In this document: positions 60,274 through 64,000 of the stretch, in pieces
Layout: each line of letters begins with the position of its first letter
How positions within the stretch are numbered: position 1 is the stretch's first letter
Assembly: GCA_031386665.1 (NCBI GenBank)
Contig: JANNCN010000070.1
Location: 11,225 to 75,224 of the forward strand
Direction of reading: 5' to 3'
DNA: 64,000 nucleotides
Source of the DNA: JANYCG01 sp031386665
GTDB taxonomy: Bacteria; Pseudomonadota; Gammaproteobacteria; Burkholderiales; Burkholderiaceae_C
Translations under genes and position numbers: made by a program
The notes under the pieces: model-generated
What the model saw: the letters and a program-made list of their open reading frames with translations, nothing else
Told to the model about the DNA's origin: nothing
The model's database searches: none

Positions 60274-61593
60274 TCAATTTTGATGACCGGCCAGCGTACC
60301 CAGCTCAAAAGTCTCTTGCGGGAAGTACTTCCTTAAGCGGATATCGCCCGTGCGGGCGTGGCCTTCCATGCCTTCAAGACGCGAAATCCTGGCCGCGACC
60401 TGACCCACTTCACGGCTGGCACCACGCGTCAAGCGCTGGTAGGTGACGGTCTTGATGAATTTGCCTACGCTCAAGCCGCCGGAGTAACGCGCTGCGCCAC
60501 GGGTCGGCAAAATGTGGTTGGGGCCTGCGCACTTGTCACCATAGGCGACAGTGGTTTCTTCACCCAAAAACAACGAACCGTAGTTGCTCAAATTGGCTAA
60601 CCACCAGTCCAGGTCTTTGGCAAAAACTTGCAAATGCTCGGGCGCGTACTTGTCACTGATTTCGACCATTTCTTCACGGCTGTCGACCAGCACCACCTCG
60701 CCATAGTCACGCCAGGCGGCGGTGGCTGCGTTGCGTGCCAGCTCAGGCAGAGCGGCAATCACCGACGGAATGATCTCAATCACTTTCATACCTAATTCGC
60801 GCGAAGAGGTGTACAGCCATACGGGTGAGTCCGGGCCATGTTCGGCCTGGCCTGCCAAGTCAGCTGCAACAAGGTTCACATCGGCGGTTTCATCGGCAAT
60901 GATGGCCGACTCGGTGGGGCCTGCCACCACGTCTATGCCAATGCGGCCAAACAGCGTGCGCTTGGCCTCGGCTACAAAGCGGTTGCCAGGGCCAACAATC
61001 ACGTCAGCAGGCTTAGGCGAATACAAACCAAACGCCATGGCGGCAATGCCCTGTACGCCGCCCAGAGCCAGCGCCGTGTCAGCACCGCATAGCTTCATAG
61101 TGTGCAAAATGGCCGGGTTGACACCCTCTTCTTTATGGCCAGGGGAGGTAGCCACTATGTTGGGTACACCCGCCACTTTGGCTGTGCACACGCTCATAAT
61201 GGCCGAGGCCACATGGGCATAGCGGCCACCGGGCACGTAGCAGCCCGCCGTATTGACCGGAATCAGTTTTTGCCCGGCAATCAAGCCGTCAATCAGCTCG
61301 ACTTCAAACTCGTGCAGTGACTCGCGCTGGCGCACGGCAAAATCTTTGACACGTGCGTGTGCAAACGCGATGTCGTCTTTGATACCTTGCGAAAGCTTTT
61401 TTGTTGCAGCGGCAAAGTCGTCTTCACTGACCACAATGCTGCCGTTCCAGCCGTCAAAGTCGCGGGCGTATTTTTCAACCGCATCACGGCCATTTTTTTG
61501 AATGTCTGCCAACAGACGCTCAACGGTCTCAGATGTCGCGTTATCAATCGCGTCTTGCGGCGGGGTGGCTTTCTTCAAATACTCAATCGTCAT
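60274..61593 (-). CDS. hpsN: HpsN-like sulfopropanediol 3-dehydrogenase (histidinol dehydrogenase family)
   Basis: 439 residues. MTIEYLKKATPPQDAIDNAT, VNTAGCYVPGGRYAHVASAI, VIVGPGNRFVAEAKRTLFGR, GIDVVAGPTESAIIAD, DKYAPEHLQVFAKDLDWWL and GPNHILPTRGAARYSGGLSV are HisD-family blocks. The HpsN branch oxidises 2,3-dihydroxypropane-1-sulfonate (DHPS) to sulfolactate in two steps. The absence of other his genes and the presence of sulfonate genes favour HpsN over HisD. Confidence 0.8.
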   Translation of the reverse strand: MTIEYLKKATPPQDAIDNATSETVERLLADIQKNGRDAVEKYARDFDGWNGSIVVSEDDFAAATKKLSQGIKDDIAFAHARVKDFAVRQRESLHEFEVELIDGLIAGQKLIPVNTAGCYVPGGRYAHVASAIMSVCTAKVAGVPNIVATSPGHKEEGVNPAILHTMKLCGADTALALGGVQGIAAMAFGLYSPKPADVIVGPGNRFVAEAKRTLFGRIGIDVVAGPTESAIIADETADVNLVAADLAGQAEHGPDSPVWLYTSSRELGMKVIEIIPSVIAALPELARNAATAAWRDYGEVVLVDSREEMVEISDKYAPEHLQVFAKDLDWWLANLSNYGSLFLGEETTVAYGDKCAGPNHILPTRGAARYSGGLSVGKFIKTVTYQRLTRGASREVGQVAARISRLEGMEGHARTGDIRLRKYFPQETFELGTLAGHQN

Positions 61594-61620
61594 GGAATGC
61601 TCTCTAGCAAAAAGATTAAT

Positions 61621-62481
61621 TTACCCACGGCCTTTCCAGGGCACCACACGGCGTTCAACAAAGCGCACCAGATGGTCAAAGGCATAGGCAATCATCGCAA
61701 TCACCACAATTCCCATGATGACAATCGGCGTTTGCAAAAATCTGGACGCTGACAAAACCGTGTAACCCAAGCCGGAAGTAGCGGCGACCATTTCGGCGGC
61801 CACCAGGGTTGTCCATCCAAAACCAATGCCAACACGCATGGCGGTAAATATCTCGGGCATGGCCGACGGCAAAACCACCATGCGGATCACCTGCCAGCGG
61901 GTTGCACCAAACGAATAGGCTGCATGAATCTGCTCTATGGCAGCCGACTTGACGCCAGCACGCGCACCCAAAGCCATCGGGGCGAGTACCGACAGAAAAA
62001 TCAGCAACACCTTGGACAACTCATCAATACCAAACCAAATGATCATGAGCGGCAGGTAGGCCAGTGGCGGAATCGGGCGGTAGAACTCAATCGGGGGATC
62101 AAAAATGCCACGTGCCAGCGGGCTCATGCCCATCGCAATACCAAGCGGAATCCCTATGACACAAGCCAGCAAGAACGCGCCAAAAACCCGAAGCGTGCTG
62201 ACCCAGGTGTGTTCCCAAAAGCTGGCACCGGTAAAACCGTCTCTTAACATGGTGAGAAAAGCGTCGATCACGGCCATTGGGGACGGCAAGAAAAGCGGCT
62301 TGACGAAGCCGACATAGGTGACAAACCACCACACAAAAATCAAGCCGACAATAACGACAGCGCTGATTTTCAAGCTGTCGCCTTGGCCAGGTACGCCATA
62401 TATTTCACCCGGCTTGGCTGGTTTGGCCTTCATGAGGCTGGCCCACATGGAGCTACCAGAATTGGTTTGGGTGTCAATCAT
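61621..62481 (-). CDS. tauC: ABC transporter permease, TauC/SsuC-like
   Basis: 286 residues; start at 62481 (GGAGCCC ahead) overlapping the ATP-binding gene by 8 bases. Six hydrophobic helices and the EAA loop (SAAIEQIHAAYSFGATRWQV), with YRPIPPLAYLPLMIIWFGID before it, as in taurine/alkanesulfonate permeases. Confidence 0.85.
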   Translation of the reverse strand: MIDTQTNSGSSMWASLMKAKPAKPGEIYGVPGQGDSLKISAVVIVGLIFVWWFVTYVGFVKPLFLPSPMAVIDAFLTMLRDGFTGASFWEHTWVSTLRVFGAFLLACVIGIPLGIAMGMSPLARGIFDPPIEFYRPIPPLAYLPLMIIWFGIDELSKVLLIFLSVLAPMALGARAGVKSAAIEQIHAAYSFGATRWQVIRMVVLPSAMPEIFTAMRVGIGFGWTTLVAAEMVAATSGLGYTVLSASRFLQTPIVIMGIVVIAMIAYAFDHLVRFVERRVVPWKGRG

Positions 62482-63268
62482 GATGGGCTCCTGCTTCGTC
62501 AGCAAAGATGATCTGCAAAATCTCTTCCCTGAGGGCAATGAATTCGGCGGAGGCCTTGATTGCCCTGGCGTTGCCAGTTTCAAAATAGCGCCGACTAAAT
62601 GGCAAGTTGAACACGTGTGAAATGCGGCCGGGGCGAGGCGACATCACAATCAGCTTGGTACCCATGAACAGGGCTTCTTCGACGCTGTGGGTGATAAAAA
62701 ACACCATCTTGCCGGTGTCGCGCCAAACTTTCAAAATCAACTCTTGCGCCCGTTCGCGGGTTAATGCGTCAAGCGCACCGAGTGGTTCGTCCATCAGCAA
62801 AATGGCTGGGTCACTGGTCAGCGCCCGGGCAATGCCAACGCGCTGCTGCATACCGCCCGAAAGCTCATACGTGGCCGATTGCTCAAACTGCTCAAGACCT
62901 AACAGTTTGATAAATTCTCGGGCGATTTTTTCGCGCTTTGGTTTGTCATGGCCCTGAATTTTCAAACCGAAGGCGACGTTGTCCAACACGTTTAACCAAG
63001 GCAGCAGCGCATGCTTTTGAAACACCACCGAGCGGTCTGCACCCGGGCCCGTAACGACGCGACCATTCAAAGAAATTTCACCTTCACTGGGCGCCATGAA
63101 TCCGGCAATCAAGTTCAGCAGTGTTGATTTGCCGCAGCCTGATGCACCCAGTGCCACCACAAACTCTTTCTCGTGGATCTCGAGATTGATGTTTTTAAGC
63201 GCGTGAACGGAAGGTTTACCAGGAACCGGGTAAAACACCGACGCGTTTTTAATGGCAAGTGCCGTCAT
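62474..63268 (-). CDS. tauB: ABC transporter ATP-binding protein, TauB/SsuB-like
   Basis: 264 residues from ATG 63268. Walker A GASGCGKST, Q-loop VFQKHALLPW, signature LSGGMQQR, Walker B ILLMDEPLGALD and H-loop ITHSVEE. The VFQKHALLPWLNVLDNVAFG block is typical of taurine/nitrate/sulfonate importers. Confidence 0.9.
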   Translation of the reverse strand: MTALAIKNASVFYPVPGKPSVHALKNINLEIHEKEFVVALGASGCGKSTLLNLIAGFMAPSEGEISLNGRVVTGPGADRSVVFQKHALLPWLNVLDNVAFGLKIQGHDKPKREKIAREFIKLLGLEQFEQSATYELSGGMQQRVGIARALTSDPAILLMDEPLGALDALTRERAQELILKVWRDTGKMVFFITHSVEEALFMGTKLIVMSPRPGRISHVFNLPFSRRYFETGNARAIKASAEFIALREEILQIIFADEAGAHHD

Positions 63269-63347
63269 GGTGAGCCTCAAGAGAGTTTTCGGCGAAGCAC
63301 TGACCCGCCCGGACACGCCGGGTCAGTTCCGAAGGTGCAGACGTGGC

Positions 63348-63905
63348 TTATTTGCCAGCAGCCGTTTTGGCAAACTCGGGATTGACAAACTTGGTGTAGC
63401 TGTCAGCCGCTGCGCTGATTCGGCCAGCACCTTTAAGGAAGTCGGCGGTGGACTTGATGGTAGTGGCCGCACCGCCGCCCATCCATGCTGCCGACATATT
63501 CAGCTCACCATCGGGGTAGATGGCACCGTCCAATGCCGCTACAACAGCCGCTGGCGTAATGCCGACATTGGTAGCAACAGCCTTGACTTTGGGTGAGTCA
63601 GCATTCCAGGCGGCTTTGTTTTTGCTGTAGTCGCCATTGATCTCGTTCATGGCTTTCAGGAATTTGACCAGGCCATCACGGTTGGCTGCGGCGAATTTGT
63701 TGGTCGCGACCCAGCCATTGAAGGTTGGAAAGCCAGTTTTGGCAATGACGCCTGCTGTCGTCATGACCTTGCCGTTTTCACGTATCTTGGCCTGGACCGG
63801 GTACCAAACAAAAGCTGCATCTATCGCGTTTTGGGCCCAGGCTGCGGCAATTTCAGCGGGCGACATGCCGACGACCGTCACGTCTTTTTCTGTCAAGCTG
63901 TACAT
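63348..63905 (-). CDS. tauA: TauA-like substrate-binding protein, C-terminal part
   Basis: About 186 residues of a periplasmic binding protein: YSLTEKDVTVVGMSPAEIAA, AWAQNAIDAAFVWYPVQAKI, MTTAGVIAKTGFPTFNGWVA. The C-terminus is intact; the N-terminal half is lost because at 63906 the sequence turns into an inverted copy of the gene itself. Formally the frame stays open to 63992, but those residues are not real protein. Binds the sulfonate for the TauBC-like importer. Confidence 0.8.
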   Translation of the reverse strand: MYSLTEKDVTVVGMSPAEIAAAWAQNAIDAAFVWYPVQAKIRENGKVMTTAGVIAKTGFPTFNGWVATNKFAAANRDGLVKFLKAMNEINGDYSKNKAAWNADSPKVKAVATNVGITPAAVVAALDGAIYPDGELNMSAAWMGGGAATTIKSTADFLKGAGRISAAADSYTKFVNPEFAKTAAGK

Positions 63906-64000
63906 CTTCAATGGCTGGGTCGCGACCAACAAATTCGCCGCAGCCAACCGTGATGGCCTGGTCAAATTCCTGAAAGCCATGAACGAGATCAATGGCGACT
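63629..64000. repeat. 95-base perfect inverted repeat (63629-63723 and 63906-64000)
   Basis: The plus strand from 63906 to 64000 is identical, base for base, to the reverse complement of 63629-63723; the spacer is 182 bases. Both copies code the same TauA-like segment (GWVATNKFAAANRDG) on opposite strands. Fold-backs like this are typical of amplification or assembly chimeras at contig ends. Confidence 0.9.

Noticed and set aside
60274..61593. Histidine-biosynthesis HisD
   Set aside because: No his genes nearby; the importer, CuyA- and CuyZ-like neighbours and the sequence style favour the HpsN branch.
1..64000. CRISPR array or phage-encoded RNA polymerase
   Set aside because: No regularly spaced palindromic repeats with unique spacers, and no polymerase motifs in any frame; so the C-tract motif cannot be tied to a phage polymerase from this window.

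Overview
The window holds most of an integrated temperate phage (positions 1 to about 55,261, left end cut off) followed by about 8.7 kb of host chromosome. The host gene types (a sulfonate-degradation operon of betaproteobacterial/alphaproteobacterial kind), the moderately high GC and the phage gene families point to a betaproteobacterium, probably Comamonadaceae-like; that placement is inference. The phage looks podovirus-like: it has a P22-type portal, an N4-gp56-type major capsid protein, a fibre-tail adaptor and a giant ejected protein, but no sheath, tube or tape-measure gene. The right attachment site is the 3' half of a tRNA-Cys at 55,215-55,261; the integrase and the intact tRNA should lie left of the window.

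Layout. 1-5,632 (minus): early left operon, a tightly overlapping chain of microproteins, a coiled-coil protein, RecT annealase, lambda-type exonuclease, a J-domain protein and an Ea22-like protein, driven by a promoter at 5,792-5,820 that is covered by repressor operators. 5,990-7,605 (minus): S24-type CI repressor followed by small secreted and membrane proteins. 7,667-15,061 (plus): Cro/YdaS-like protein, regulators, HNH protein, O- and P-like replication proteins, a PD-(D/E)XK protein, a cytosine DNA methyltransferase that shares almost its whole length with a second reading frame, and NinB-like and HNH-like recombination proteins. 15,280-16,999: a strong promoter and small regulatory and NinX-like genes. 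17,174-42,530: terminase, portal, scaffold, capsid, adaptor, tail and fibre genes. 42,533-51,934: a 3,133-residue polyvalent PLxRFG protein with three zincin motifs. 52,114-52,408: an Arc-like repressor with palindromic operators. 52,462-54,862: lysis cassette (holin, M15 endolysin, Rz/Rz1).

A motif C5-8-TAGGGTT occurs five times, always on the plus strand and in the gap between late gene blocks, four times within a few bases of a stop codon; it marks the borders of the late modules and is the best candidate here for an undescribed phage control element. The other standout is the methyltransferase double frame, where VADT/MADT in one frame is WPTP in the other.

Right flank (55,274-64,000, all minus strand): a probable operon for organosulfonates: ABC transporter (TauA-, TauB-, TauC-like), HpsN-like dehydrogenase, a DegT-type aminotransferase, CuyA-like cysteate sulfo-lyase, CuyZ-like sulfite exporter, an Asp/Glu-type racemase and an alpha/beta hydrolase. 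The last 95 bases of the window are an exact inverted copy of 63,629-63,723 and break the TauA-like gene, which looks like a fold-back chimera at a contig end rather than biology.
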